A stretch of DNA of 24,737 nt from Acidobacteriaceae bacterium (GTDB taxonomy: Bacteria; Acidobacteriota; Terriglobia; Terriglobales; Acidobacteriaceae), in assembly GCA_003165095.1 (NCBI GenBank), contig PLSH01000128.1:5114-29850 (forward strand), written 5' to 3'. The notes under the pieces are model-generated. The model was given only the letters and a program-made list of their open reading frames with translations, was not told the DNA's origin and searched no databases. Made by a program: the position numbers and the translations under genes. Shown here piece after piece: positions 14,981 through 22,392 of the stretch. Numbering within the stretch: the stretch's first letter is position 1; each line of letters opens with the position of its first letter.

Positions 14981-15984
14981 GTTGACTCCTCCACGCCCCC
15001 CACGGCGCGCTTCACCAGGTTGCGCATCAACGGAATTTTGTATCCGTTGAATTGCAGTGGGACAGCGCCCTGCACCGCAAGCTTCCCGGCCATTTCACCG
15101 GTGGTGGCATCGGCCGGCTTGCCCTGAACTGTATCCTCCACTTGCTTCAACCGCATCGGGCGCGGAGCCACGGCATTCACTGCAATGCGTATGCGGCTGA
15201 TGTTGCCGTCCGAGAGCACCATGGCCGAAGCCACGTTCATCAGCGGGAAATCCCACACGTTGCGGTCGCGAACCTTTTCGAAATAGAACTTCGCTCCCGA
15301 CCATGCAGACGGAATGCGAATGGCAGTGAGCAAGTCTCCGGGCTCAAGTATGTTGAGGCGCGTGATGTCGATCTCGGGACCCACGAAGTAGTCCTCTGCA
15401 TCCACGATGCGTTCGCCCTTCGCGGTCTGAATCACAAATTTGGCGTCCAGCACGATCAGCGCCGGCACTGAATCGGAGGGATGCACGGCCACGCAGCGAT
15501 TCGCGCCGAAAATGGCGTGTTCGCGGTTGCGGCCCACCGGCGTATCCGCATAGCAAATGTTGCCGCCCGCCCGGTAGCACGGCCAGCCGCCGCGGTAATA
15601 CCAGCATCGCGCGTCCTGCGATACATTGCCGCCCAGTGTTCCCTGGTTCCGAATCTGCGGCGACGCCACCAGTTCCAAAGCCTGCGAAAGCACTCCGTAA
15701 TTCTTCCTGATCTCCGGGTGATTCGCAATCTCAGTCAGCGTCGTCATCGCGCCAACCTCAATGCCGTCGCTGCTGATGCGAATGCCCTTGAGCTCCTCGA
15801 TCCCGCTCAGGTCCACCAGCACCTTCGGCTTCTTGATGCGGTCCTTGAGCCAATCGAAGCTGTCCAGCCCGCCGGCCATCACCCACGCATCGCCGCGATG
15901 CTGCTGCAAAAGCGCTTGCGCATCCGCGGCCGAACTGGGCTGAAGCAGATCGAAGGCCGGCATTACGTCGCGTATGACTGCCAT
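14968..15984 (-). CDS. FAD subunit of molybdenum hydroxylase, with PaoB-like four-cysteine insert
   Basis: Medium subunit of a xanthine dehydrogenase-family enzyme, 338 residues. FAD-binding motifs are VMAGGLDSFDWL (35-46) and QIRNQGTLGGNVSQ (110-123). Just after the second lies an insert with C127, C136, C144 and then C164 in NRCVAVHPSD. E. coli PaoB has a 4Fe-4S cluster bound in the same place, so a cluster here is likely. The ATG at 15984 follows GGAG by 6 bases and lies 17 bases after the molybdopterin subunit. With cytochrome b immediately downstream, electrons probably leave through the membrane protein rather than to NAD (inference). Confidence 0.93.
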   Translation of the reverse strand: MAVIRDVMPAFDLLQPSSAADAQALLQQHRGDAWVMAGGLDSFDWLKDRIKKPKVLVDLSGIEELKGIRISSDGIEVGAMTTLTEIANHPEIRKNYGVLSQALELVASPQIRNQGTLGGNVSQDARCWYYRGGWPCYRAGGNICYADTPVGRNREHAIFGANRCVAVHPSDSVPALIVLDAKFVIQTAKGERIVDAEDYFVGPEIDITRLNILEPGDLLTAIRIPSAWSGAKFYFEKVRDRNVWDFPLMNVASAMVLSDGNISRIRIAVNAVAPRPMRLKQVEDTVQGKPADATTGEMAGKLAVQGAVPLQFNGYKIPLMRNLVKRAVGGVEESTWSS

Positions 15985-16001
15985 AACTGTCTCCGTCCTG
16001 T

Positions 16002-18557
16002 TTAAATGTTGGCCATCAGTGGATGTTGCATCGGACGTCCCGCTTCCAGCGACTCCAGGATCGTGTCCGCGTTGACCGGGGTGCGCTGAAATACTTCATC
16101 GCCCAGCGCGTCGCTGAGCGCGTTCAGGATCGCCGCGCATCCCCCCCCCACCGGCGGTTCACCCACTCCGCGCGAGCCCACCGGCGTCTCCGGATCGGGA
16201 ATATCGAGCGCCGCCCATTGCATATCCACCGGCACATCCAGAATCGTGGGCGGCCTGTTCTGATAAAAACGCGTGGCCACGGTGACGCCGTATTCAGGGT
16301 CCATCACCCACTTCTGGCCAATCGCGTGGGCTATGCCCAATGTCGACCGGCCCAGCATCTGCCCGCCCAGTGACTTCGGATGCAGCACCGTTCCCACGTC
16401 GCCATACGCCAGAAAATCGGTGATGTAGTATTTGCCGGTCTCCACATCCACTTCCACCTCGGCAAAACTGGCCACATACGAATACGTGTCGCCGTCGCGC
16501 GGATACTTGTCTTTCGCCGACACCACCAATCCTTCACCCGCCAGCAATGCAACCGACTGCTTGGTCAACTTGTGCACGTCGGCCGTCGCCTCGTGGCCAT
16601 CGTAGATGCCGCCCAGTTGGATTGCCTTCTGCGCCGCCTGCGCAAAGCTGAGCCCGGCCCCGCCGCCCTTGCGAAACACCCGCTGATTGGCGACTACGTA
16701 ATCGTCCGGCTTGCCGCCGAGCGCCTTTGCGGCAATCTCCTTGAGCCTCTGCTTGCATTCCATGCCGACCGCATAGGACGCCCGCGTCATGGCGTGTGTT
16801 GTCTGGCTGCCGCCGGAGGCGCAGGTATACGGAAAGTGCTTCGAGGTATCGCCCCACACCACGTCGCAGATCTCCCAGGGCACGCCCAGAACCTCGGCGC
16901 CCGCGCGATTCACATCGATGACCGACTCCGTTCCCAGGTTGCCGACGCCACAATGGAATTGGACCCTCCCCTCAGGAGTAATGACCAGCAATCCGTCAAA
17001 TCCGATCGTCCCGCCCACGTAGCAGCTGAGCGAGACGCCAACGCCGCGCACTTTGGTCCCCATTCGCTTCGGTTGCCGCGCAACCCTCTGCTGCCACTGG
17101 AACTGCTCGGCGCCCCTATCCAGAGCCTCTTTGAGAAAGCAACTGGTGGCATGAGAACGTTTGCCATCGCGAGCCGGCCCATATTCAGCCTTCCCTTCCG
17201 GACAGTTCACGCGGCGCAACTCCACCTGGTCGATGCCCAGCTTCCGCGCCGCTTTCGCCAGGATGGGCTCGATGATCGCGATTCCCTGCATTCCACCCGG
17301 CGCGCTCTGTGCGCTGCGCGGTGGAGTGTTGGTCATCACTGAAACTGAGCGCTGCCGCATCGCCGGCGGCTGATACAACAAGGAAACAATGCGCGCCGCG
17401 GAGTTGCCGTCAAACTGCGCGTCGTACGCGCCGCTGTTGGTCACCGTAAACATATCGATGGCCGTAATCCGGCCGTCCTTGGCGAAGCCGATCTTCATCC
17501 GCCCGTCAACACTGGGCCGCGCGCGCCCGATAAAGTGCTCCTCCTCGCGGCTGATCCGCATCATCACCGGAGCGTTCAGCTTCTTCGACAGCAGCGCCGG
17601 GATGATCATCGTTATCCCGCCGGTGATCTTGCTCCCAAATCCGCCGCCCGTATATTCGCTGATGAACACAATGTTTTCTTCCTGGATGTTCATCCATTTC
17701 GCGATGGCCGGCCTGGTCTGCGCCGTGCTTTGTGTGCCTGAATGAAGGAAAAGTTTGCCGTTTTGCCAAAACGCCATCGCCGTGCGAGGCTCCAAGCATT
17801 GATGACTCACGTCGGGCGTTATAAATGTCTCGTCGAGAATCAGCGCCGCGTCCTTGAATCCCGCATCGATGTTCCCATAAACCCACTCATCGGGCGCGTG
17901 GCCCATGGGCAAACGTCCCTGCTCGTATTCCGCGAAGTCCTGCTTCGTCCACTTGAGCTCGGTGATTTGCGGTATGGGCAGCGCCGGAGGTGCGGGCCGC
18001 ACCCACACATTGCCGTCCTCGCGAGGATTCGGGCCGCCCGGCCGCAGGCTTTCCAGCGGATCGATTACAAACGGAAGCGTCTCAAAATCGATGTCGATCA
18101 ATTCGATTGCCTCCGCGGCTGTCAATTCATCCACTGCCGCGACCGCAAGAATCGGGTCGCCCTGGTAGACCGGCTCGTTGGTCAGCGCCCGCTCGCCCCA
18201 CTTGCTGGCCTTGATCACCGTGCCGTTATCGCTGAGCGAATCGGCCTGCGCCGGAATGTCGTCGGCGGTCAGTATCGCTCTCACTCCGGGCAGCGCCAAT
18301 GCCTTTTTCGTGTGGATGCGCTTGATGCGCGCATGAGGCATCGGGCTGAGTACCAGCCGGCAAAACAACATCCCTTCCGCGCGAAAGTCCTCAGCATACT
18401 TCGATGTGCCGGTCACCTTCGCCATCATGTCATTGGTCGTGTAGTTCTTGCCCACCAGCTTGCGCCCGGCCCCATAAGCGCGATCGTTCCCATTTTCCGG
18501 GGCGGGTTTGCTTGGCTCGGTAGGTTTGCTGGCGCCGGGTGGATTGTTGTCAATCAT
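16002..18557 (-). CDS. Molybdopterin-binding catalytic subunit of molybdenum hydroxylase (xanthine dehydrogenase/PaoC family)
   Basis: Large subunit, 851 residues, that hydroxylates a carbon of an N-heterocycle or oxidises an aldehyde with water as oxygen donor. Residues 31-170 form the a/b hammerhead domain; the cofactor loop is TGGGFGSK (303-310); the catalytic glutamate is E800 in RGVGEPP. The loop that usually contains arginine (R-x-P-G or R-G-F-G) reads AQSAPGGMQ, with S418 in its place. The ATG at 18557 has GAGGAGGG upstream and overlaps the stop of the iron-sulfur subunit by 4 bases (ATGA). The subunit has no export signal of its own and begins with a Pro/Lys-rich linker. A run of nine G in the sense strand lies 11 bases after the E800 codon. 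Substrate unknown. Confidence 0.93.
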   Translation of the reverse strand: MIDNNPPGASKPTEPSKPAPENGNDRAYGAGRKLVGKNYTTNDMMAKVTGTSKYAEDFRAEGMLFCRLVLSPMPHARIKRIHTKKALALPGVRAILTADDIPAQADSLSDNGTVIKASKWGERALTNEPVYQGDPILAVAAVDELTAAEAIELIDIDFETLPFVIDPLESLRPGGPNPREDGNVWVRPAPPALPIPQITELKWTKQDFAEYEQGRLPMGHAPDEWVYGNIDAGFKDAALILDETFITPDVSHQCLEPRTAMAFWQNGKLFLHSGTQSTAQTRPAIAKWMNIQEENIVFISEYTGGGFGSKITGGITMIIPALLSKKLNAPVMMRISREEEHFIGRARPSVDGRMKIGFAKDGRITAIDMFTVTNSGAYDAQFDGNSAARIVSLLYQPPAMRQRSVSVMTNTPPRSAQSAPGGMQGIAIIEPILAKAARKLGIDQVELRRVNCPEGKAEYGPARDGKRSHATSCFLKEALDRGAEQFQWQQRVARQPKRMGTKVRGVGVSLSCYVGGTIGFDGLLVITPEGRVQFHCGVGNLGTESVIDVNRAGAEVLGVPWEICDVVWGDTSKHFPYTCASGGSQTTHAMTRASYAVGMECKQRLKEIAAKALGGKPDDYVVANQRVFRKGGGAGLSFAQAAQKAIQLGGIYDGHEATADVHKLTKQSVALLAGEGLVVSAKDKYPRDGDTYSYVASFAEVEVDVETGKYYITDFLAYGDVGTVLHPKSLGGQMLGRSTLGIAHAIGQKWVMDPEYGVTVATRFYQNRPPTILDVPVDMQWAALDIPDPETPVGSRGVGEPPVGGGCAAILNALSDALGDEVFQRTPVNADTILESLEAGRPMQHPLMANI

Positions 18558-19189
18558 GCCTGGGCCCTCCTCATGTTCTCCGCGCCGCGCATCATCGCGT
18601 CGAGGATCTTGTTGTAGTCCTGGCAGCGGCATAGATTGCCGGAGATGCCGTGCGCCAGTTCAGTCCGCGTAGGATTGGGATTTGTCTTGAGAAATCCGAC
18701 CGTCGACAGGATGAATCCAGACATGCAGAAGGCGCATTGAAAACCCTCCTCGTCGATCACTGCCTGCTGCACTGGATGCAGCTTCCCGTCAGCCGCGGCC
18801 AATCCCTCGATCGTGACCACCTTGCGGTCGCGCACGGTGTGCGTCAGCACTGAACAACTGTAATGCGGCACGTCGTCGATCGTAACCGTGCACGCTCCGC
18901 ATTCGGCGCGGTCGCATCCCAGCTTGGTCCCCGTCAGTCCTAGCTTGTAGCGCAGCGTCCACGCCAGGGTCTCCTGTCTCATCACATCCACCCGCCGCGG
19001 CTTCCCATTCACGTTGATCGTGATCAACCGTTCGCCGGAAGATGCCCGGCCGTGAGACGAAGGAGCAAGGAACCGGTAACTAGCTGCGCCTACAACCGCT
19101 CCGCCGGCGATGACCCCCAGGATGAATCTGCGCCTGGTGATCGCCCGCGATGCACTGTCGCCATTCTTGAGATCTTCCGTCTCCGACAT
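18554..19189 (-). CDS. Tat-exported [2Fe-2S] subunit of molybdenum hydroxylase
   Basis: Small electron-transfer subunit, 211 residues. A twin-arginine signal, TRRRFILG at residues 18-25 followed by a hydrophobic stretch to about 41, directs export of the folded complex. The plant-type cluster is bound by C92, C97, C100 and C112 and the second cluster by C152, C155, C187 and C189. In E. coli PaoABC the small subunit likewise carries the only Tat signal and the partners are carried along. The ATG at 19189 has GGAG at 8 bases. First gene of the operon; the 4-base overlap with the large subunit suggests coupled synthesis. The hydrophobic segment might also remain as an N-terminal anchor. Confidence 0.94.
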   Translation of the reverse strand: MSETEDLKNGDSASRAITRRRFILGVIAGGAVVGAASYRFLAPSSHGRASSGERLITINVNGKPRRVDVMRQETLAWTLRYKLGLTGTKLGCDRAECGACTVTIDDVPHYSCSVLTHTVRDRKVVTIEGLAAADGKLHPVQQAVIDEEGFQCAFCMSGFILSTVGFLKTNPNPTRTELAHGISGNLCRCQDYNKILDAMMRGAENMRRAQA

Positions 19190-19288
19190 AGCCGCTTCTC
19201 CGGTCTTAGAGGTCTTTTCAGGGAATGCATCGTTGCGGTTTCATCGAATTGCGCTGCCGCGCCTGCGTTTGAACACGATGCTGCGCAT

Positions 19289-19318
19289 ATATTAGCCCCC
19301 GTGCGGCGGCCTTGTGAA
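19289..19318 (-). promoter_or_regulatory. Candidate promoter of the molybdenum hydroxylase operon
   Basis: On the minus strand TTCACA (19318-19313) and TAATAT (19294-19289) are 18 bases apart, one and two mismatches from consensus. This predicts a 5' leader of roughly 90 bases before the Tat subunit start. No other pair in the leader looks better, but the match is moderate. Confidence 0.3.
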
Positions 19319-19674
19319 GCCTCGATTGGCTGCGTTTGCCGATCTGGCGCAGCAAGTCCTTTGGGAAGCGCGGCGAGGCACGCCATCGCCGTCTTCCATT
19401 CTGAGACGATAGTCGACTGGGGTCTTTTCGAGATATCTCTTCAGCGGACGCATTCCGTTTCCAGCGCAGTAATGCGCGCCAATCATCCGCGCTCAACAAA
19501 GCGGATAATTGTCGCGAAACGCCTTGAATCGTTGAAACGTTCAAATTTGCTGGATTCGGGTTCGGCCGTGGCCCTGGAATCGCCAACCAGACCGCGGTGC
19601 AGCCCAGGCCAATGCGATTCTTCCCCGGCAAGCTGAGACTTGAGCGCCCCGGTTCCGAGGAAACTGATGCCGAA

Positions 19675-19950
19675 TCAGGCCGTCGTCAGCCGCTGCGGAC
19701 CGCGTGTCAGACGAGACGAGCTGAAAAACGTGCCGGTGGCCGCTACGTGCGCGTTTGCCGGTTGCAACGACTCAACGGGGCGATTGATGTCCACGCGCGT
19801 CGGCGTCTCCCTCAACCACCAGGGAATGTCCGATTCAGGTTCAATCATGGAAGGTGCAGCCTCCTGTGACTGGGGCTCCGTTTGCAGATTAAGGATCGAA
19901 TGGGTGAACCTTCCTCCACCCGCTCCGAACCGCGATTGATCGAATTTCAT
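19675..19950 (-). CDS. Possible small hypothetical protein or gene remnant
   Basis: A 91-residue frame starting with ATG. The second half (from IPWWLRETPTRVDINRPVESL on) has high G/C at third codon positions, like the real genes here, and a natural composition; the first half is weaker. No strong Shine-Dalgarno site precedes the start and I recognise no family. It could be a true small gene or the remnant of a longer one. The overlapping plus-strand frame looks worse. Confidence 0.3.
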   Translation of the reverse strand: MKFDQSRFGAGGGRFTHSILNLQTEPQSQEAAPSMIEPESDIPWWLRETPTRVDINRPVESLQPANAHVAATGTFFSSSRLTRGPQRLTTA

Positions 19951-20030
19951 GGCTCGCTCAGCATAGGAGATTGCGCCCCAGGACTAAATCCCACAAACGG
20001 GGTGGTAATACAGCACCCATAGGTCACTCA

Positions 20031-20067
20031 GGGCGATGCCCACGTAACCCCAGGGGCGTTACCCCTG
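20031..20067. repeat. Pair of GC-rich palindromes, possibly a degenerate interspersed repeat
   Basis: GGGC-GAT-GCCC (20031-20041) is followed by CAGGGG-CGTTA-CCCCTG (20051-20067). Compact hairpins of the type CAGGGG-loop-CCCCTG are common intergenic repeats in acidobacterial genomes as I recall them. Only one copy is in the window, so repetition itself is not shown. Confidence 0.35.
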
Positions 20068-20181
20068 AATCGGGAACCCGTTGGCCGCAGGGCGCTTTAA
20101 GGACATGGCTCAGGTTCTAAGGAGCTTATCGAAGCCGTTTGGCCCCTTGAATTCAGAATCCGGCGGAAGCCGAAGATTATC

Positions 20182-20214
20182 TGTTGCAACAATTACCTCG
20201 TCTGCCGCTATCAT
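20182..20214 (+). promoter_or_regulatory. Candidate yceI promoter with embedded palindrome
   Basis: A perfect 10-base palindrome TGTTGCAACA (20182-20191) overlaps a possible -35 (TTGCAA); TATCAT follows at 20209-20214 with a long 19-base spacer. A MarR regulator is encoded just downstream of yceI, and MarR proteins bind short palindromes over promoters, so this is a reasonable operator candidate. Evidence is weak. Confidence 0.25.
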
Positions 20215-20347
20215 GGTCTGGTGGGGGAAATCATCTGCATCGCGCACCAGCCTTCCCCGTTTTTGCATGCACACCCGGATGGAGCTTTGTTCACCACCCG
20301 GCAACCCCAGCGGCCCATCCGGCCCGTAACCTAGAGGACACTGTCAT

Positions 20348-20923
20348 ATGAAGCGTTTGGCATTTGCAACCGCCATCCTGGCTCTGGCTGCTCCATTGGC
20401 CCTGGCGCAAACCACCGCCTGGGCCACCGATCCCGCCCACAGCGGAGTCGAATTCAGCATCCGCCATATGGGCCTCTCCAACGTCCACGGCGAATTCAGC
20501 AAAGTCACCGGCACAATTCAATTGAATGAAGCGGACATCACGCGGTCCACCGTTCAGGTCACCATCGATGTCGGCACGGTTGACACCGGCAACAGCGACA
20601 GAGACACCGATTTGAAAGGCGATCACTTTTTTGATGTCGCCAAATTCCCCACGGCAACTTTCACCAGTACCAGCGTGGCCAGAAACGGGGGCAGTCTGGC
20701 CGTAACCGGCAACCTCACTCTGAAAGGTGTCACCAAGCCCGCCGTGCTGCAAGTGGAGGGCCCCAACGGCCCGGCGACGGGGATGGACCACAAACTGCAC
20801 GCCGGCTATTCGGCCACCACAACCATCAGCAGGTTGGCATTTGGAGTCGGGAGCAGCTACCCTTCATCGATGCTCGGCGATGACATCAAGCTGACCATCG
20901 AAATTGAAGCTATCAAACAGTAG
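20348..20923 (+). CDS. YceI family periplasmic lipocalin-like protein
   Basis: A 191-residue secreted protein. The signal peptide MKRLAFATAILALAAPLALA is followed by a cleavage site before QTTAW. The YceI fold is seen from DPAHSGVEFSIRHMG (about 29-43) through GTIQLNEADI, VGTVDTGNSDRDTDLKGDHFFD and FPTATFTST to GNLTLKGVTKP and FGVGSSYPSSMLGDDIKLTIE. Members bind isoprenoid or other lipophilic molecules in a beta-barrel; physiological roles vary. AGAGGA is 9 bases before the ATG. A MarR regulator gene follows 135 bases downstream on the same strand and may control it. Confidence 0.94.
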   Translation: MKRLAFATAILALAAPLALAQTTAWATDPAHSGVEFSIRHMGLSNVHGEFSKVTGTIQLNEADITRSTVQVTIDVGTVDTGNSDRDTDLKGDHFFDVAKFPTATFTSTSVARNGGSLAVTGNLTLKGVTKPAVLQVEGPNGPATGMDHKLHAGYSATTTISRLAFGVGSSYPSSMLGDDIKLTIEIEAIKQ

Positions 20924-20931
20924 AAAAACAT

Positions 20932-20986
20932 CTGCCGGCCGCTCACTTCCAACTGCGCGCCAAGCCCTTGGGCACGGCGCCGGCAG
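20932..20986. terminator. Long-loop inverted repeat after yceI
   Basis: Perfect 8-base arms CTGCCGGC and GCCGGCAG are separated by 39 bases, starting 8 bases after the yceI stop. No T tract follows, so a simple intrinsic terminator is doubtful; it may be a processing or stabilising structure between yceI and the MarR gene. Confidence 0.28.
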
Positions 20987-21058
20987 GATGAGATGAAAGC
21001 TGGGGGCTGAAAGCTCAAATCCATTTCCAAACCCGCAGCAAGCCACAAAGGAATCTCG

Positions 21059-21568
21059 ATGGCCAGCCTCAAAGTCGAAATCGAGCAGAAGCGCCCCTTC
21101 GTCAGCGTTGAAGAAGAGGCGCTCCTCAACCTGCTGCGCACCGCCGACTGCCTCGAGCGAGGCTTCCACCGCAAGACTCGCGATTGGGGAGTGACCTCGA
21201 CCCAGTACAACGTGTTGCGGATTCTGCGCGGCGCTCATCCCAATGGCCTTACTTGCGCGGCCATCGGCAGCCGCATGATCGCCGCCGAACCCGACATCAC
21301 GCGGCTGCTCGCCAGGCTCAAGAAGCTCAAATTTATCCGCCAGCGCCGTGACCGGCACGATCGGCGCATGGTCTGGACGCAGATTTCAGAGGCCGGACTC
21401 GATCTGCTGCGGACCATGGACCCCGTGATCCTGCGCGTGCCCGGTGAACTGCTGGGGCATATGAGCCAGGCGCAGTTGGCTGAGATGATCCGGCTCCTGG
21501 AGCTGGCGCGCAACCATATTGACGAAGCTCCGGCGCCGGAGTGCGACTGTGAAGGCGGGAAAATCTAA
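21059..21568 (+). CDS. MarR family transcriptional regulator
   Basis: A 169-residue winged-helix repressor-type protein. The core runs from TSTQYNVLRILRGA (about 47-60) through the recognition region LTCAAIGSRMIAAEPDITRLLARLKKLKFIRQ (in two parts, helix then wing start) to the wing RDRHDRRMVWTQISEAG (about 100-116). A helical C-terminus suits dimerisation, ending in a short Cys-containing tail. AAAGGAA precedes the ATG at good spacing. Gene order suggests control of yceI and itself; the ligand is unknown. It is convergent with the response regulator, 50 bases away. Confidence 0.9.
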   Translation: MASLKVEIEQKRPFVSVEEEALLNLLRTADCLERGFHRKTRDWGVTSTQYNVLRILRGAHPNGLTCAAIGSRMIAAEPDITRLLARLKKLKFIRQRRDRHDRRMVWTQISEAGLDLLRTMDPVILRVPGELLGHMSQAQLAEMIRLLELARNHIDEAPAPECDCEGGKI

Positions 21569-21618
21569 GGGGTCGGAGATCGGAATTCGCCAGCCGGCAG
21601 CACAGTCAAATGATCGTT

Positions 21619-22365
21619 TTAGCTGCTTACGATCTTCTGCGCTACCAACTCTTCGTCCACATCCGTCTGAATAATCTTGTTGTGCAGGCAATAGAGGGCC
21701 AGTTCCAGGCGGTCTGAAACTCCCAGTTTGTCGTATATCTTCCGCAGATAATTCTTGATCACCTGTTCGGTAGTGCCCAGTTGGAAGGCGATTTCCTTGT
21801 TGCGCTTGCCCTGCGTAATGCAGGTAATCACCGCCATCTCCTTGGGCGAGAGACGCGGCTGGCTGCGCGGGCTTACCAGGGCCGCCGCCTGGGCGCGATA
21901 CGCCTCGATGACCCAATTGATCGATTGGTTATCGATCCACGTTTCGCCCGCCGCGATCCGGCGCACGCATCGCACCAGCAGGTCGGGAGAGATGGAACGC
22001 GAAACGATTCCCCGCACGCCTCGGCGGTACAGCTCCACCGTGTGATTCTCGTCCGCCGCAACTGCCTGCACGATCAGCTTCACGTCTGGCGCCGTCCGCA
22101 GAAGCTCCGGTATTACGTTCGACGTCCCGGCCAGCAAACTGCCTTCCAGAAGCACCACGTCTGTCGGATATCGGTCAATCGCCGCACGCAGATTCTCCAG
22201 GGAATCGGCCTGGGCCACCACTCGAAGATCGTCTTCGAGGGCGAACACTTTGCGAATCCCCACTCGGTAAATCGCCTGAGAGTCCGCAAGTATGATGCGG
22301 ATCGTCCCCGGCTTGACCGATGAGTCAACCGCCTCGCTATCAGGAGCTTCGTCTAGGAAATCCAT
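21619..22365 (-). CDS. LuxR/NarL-type response regulator with degenerate receiver domain
   Basis: A 248-residue DNA-binding regulator. The receiver (about 21-140) lacks standard phosphorylation chemistry: the acceptor aspartate position is E74 (VVLLEGS), the acidic pair has only D28 (ADSQ), the conserved lysine is R123 (GIVSRSISP) and the switch Thr/Ser is replaced. The C-terminal LuxR helix-turn-helix is normal: LSPKEMAVITCITQGKRNKE, then IAFQLGTTEQVIKNYLRKIYDKLG. It follows the PilZ gene by 27 bases. No Shine-Dalgarno sequence is seen; instead a dyad lies just before the ATG. It probably acts without classical phosphorylation (inference). Confidence 0.9.
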   Translation of the reverse strand: MDFLDEAPDSEAVDSSVKPGTIRIILADSQAIYRVGIRKVFALEDDLRVVAQADSLENLRAAIDRYPTDVVLLEGSLLAGTSNVIPELLRTAPDVKLIVQAVAADENHTVELYRRGVRGIVSRSISPDLLVRCVRRIAAGETWIDNQSINWVIEAYRAQAAALVSPRSQPRLSPKEMAVITCITQGKRNKEIAFQLGTTEQVIKNYLRKIYDKLGVSDRLELALYCLHNKIIQTDVDEELVAQKIVSS

Positions 22366-22367
22366 AG

Positions 22368-22381
22368 TTGGCTGAAGCCAA
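22368..22381. promoter_or_regulatory. Dyad immediately before the response regulator start
   Basis: TTGGCT-GA-AGCCAA, 6-base perfect arms, 2 bases upstream of the response regulator ATG and filling most of the 27-base gap after the PilZ gene. It could be an autoregulatory binding site or part of an RNA structure. There is no room for a normal ribosome binding site. Confidence 0.3.
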
Positions 22382-22392
22382 TAATGCGCTTC

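Larger units (their letters stand above)
19190..20347. other. Gene-poor gap between the hydroxylase operon and yceI
   Basis: About 1.16 kb without a confident gene. It holds the candidate hydroxylase promoter, an inverted repeat with ATCCGC and GCGGAT arms at 19485-19506, a LacI-operator-like dyad TTGAAACGTTCAA at 19532-19544, one small minus-strand reading frame (19675-19950), GC-rich palindromes at 20031-20067 and the yceI promoter region. Reading frames on both strands between 19200 and 19640 have unnatural composition. The gap may contain decayed genes. Confidence 0.5.

Noticed and set aside
19218..19631. Minus-strand 137-codon frame
   Set aside because: Non-ATG start, Arg/Ser/Pro-heavy composition and no family; it would also cover the hydroxylase promoter candidate.
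20110..20304. Minus-strand 64-codon frame with natural-looking composition
   Set aside because: It lies in the yceI promoter region, has no clear ribosome binding site and no recognised family; possible remnant but not supportable as a gene.
21612..21634. GATCGT/ACGATC hairpin over the response regulator stop codon as a shared terminator
   Set aside because: Only six pairs, an 11-base loop and no T tract in either direction.
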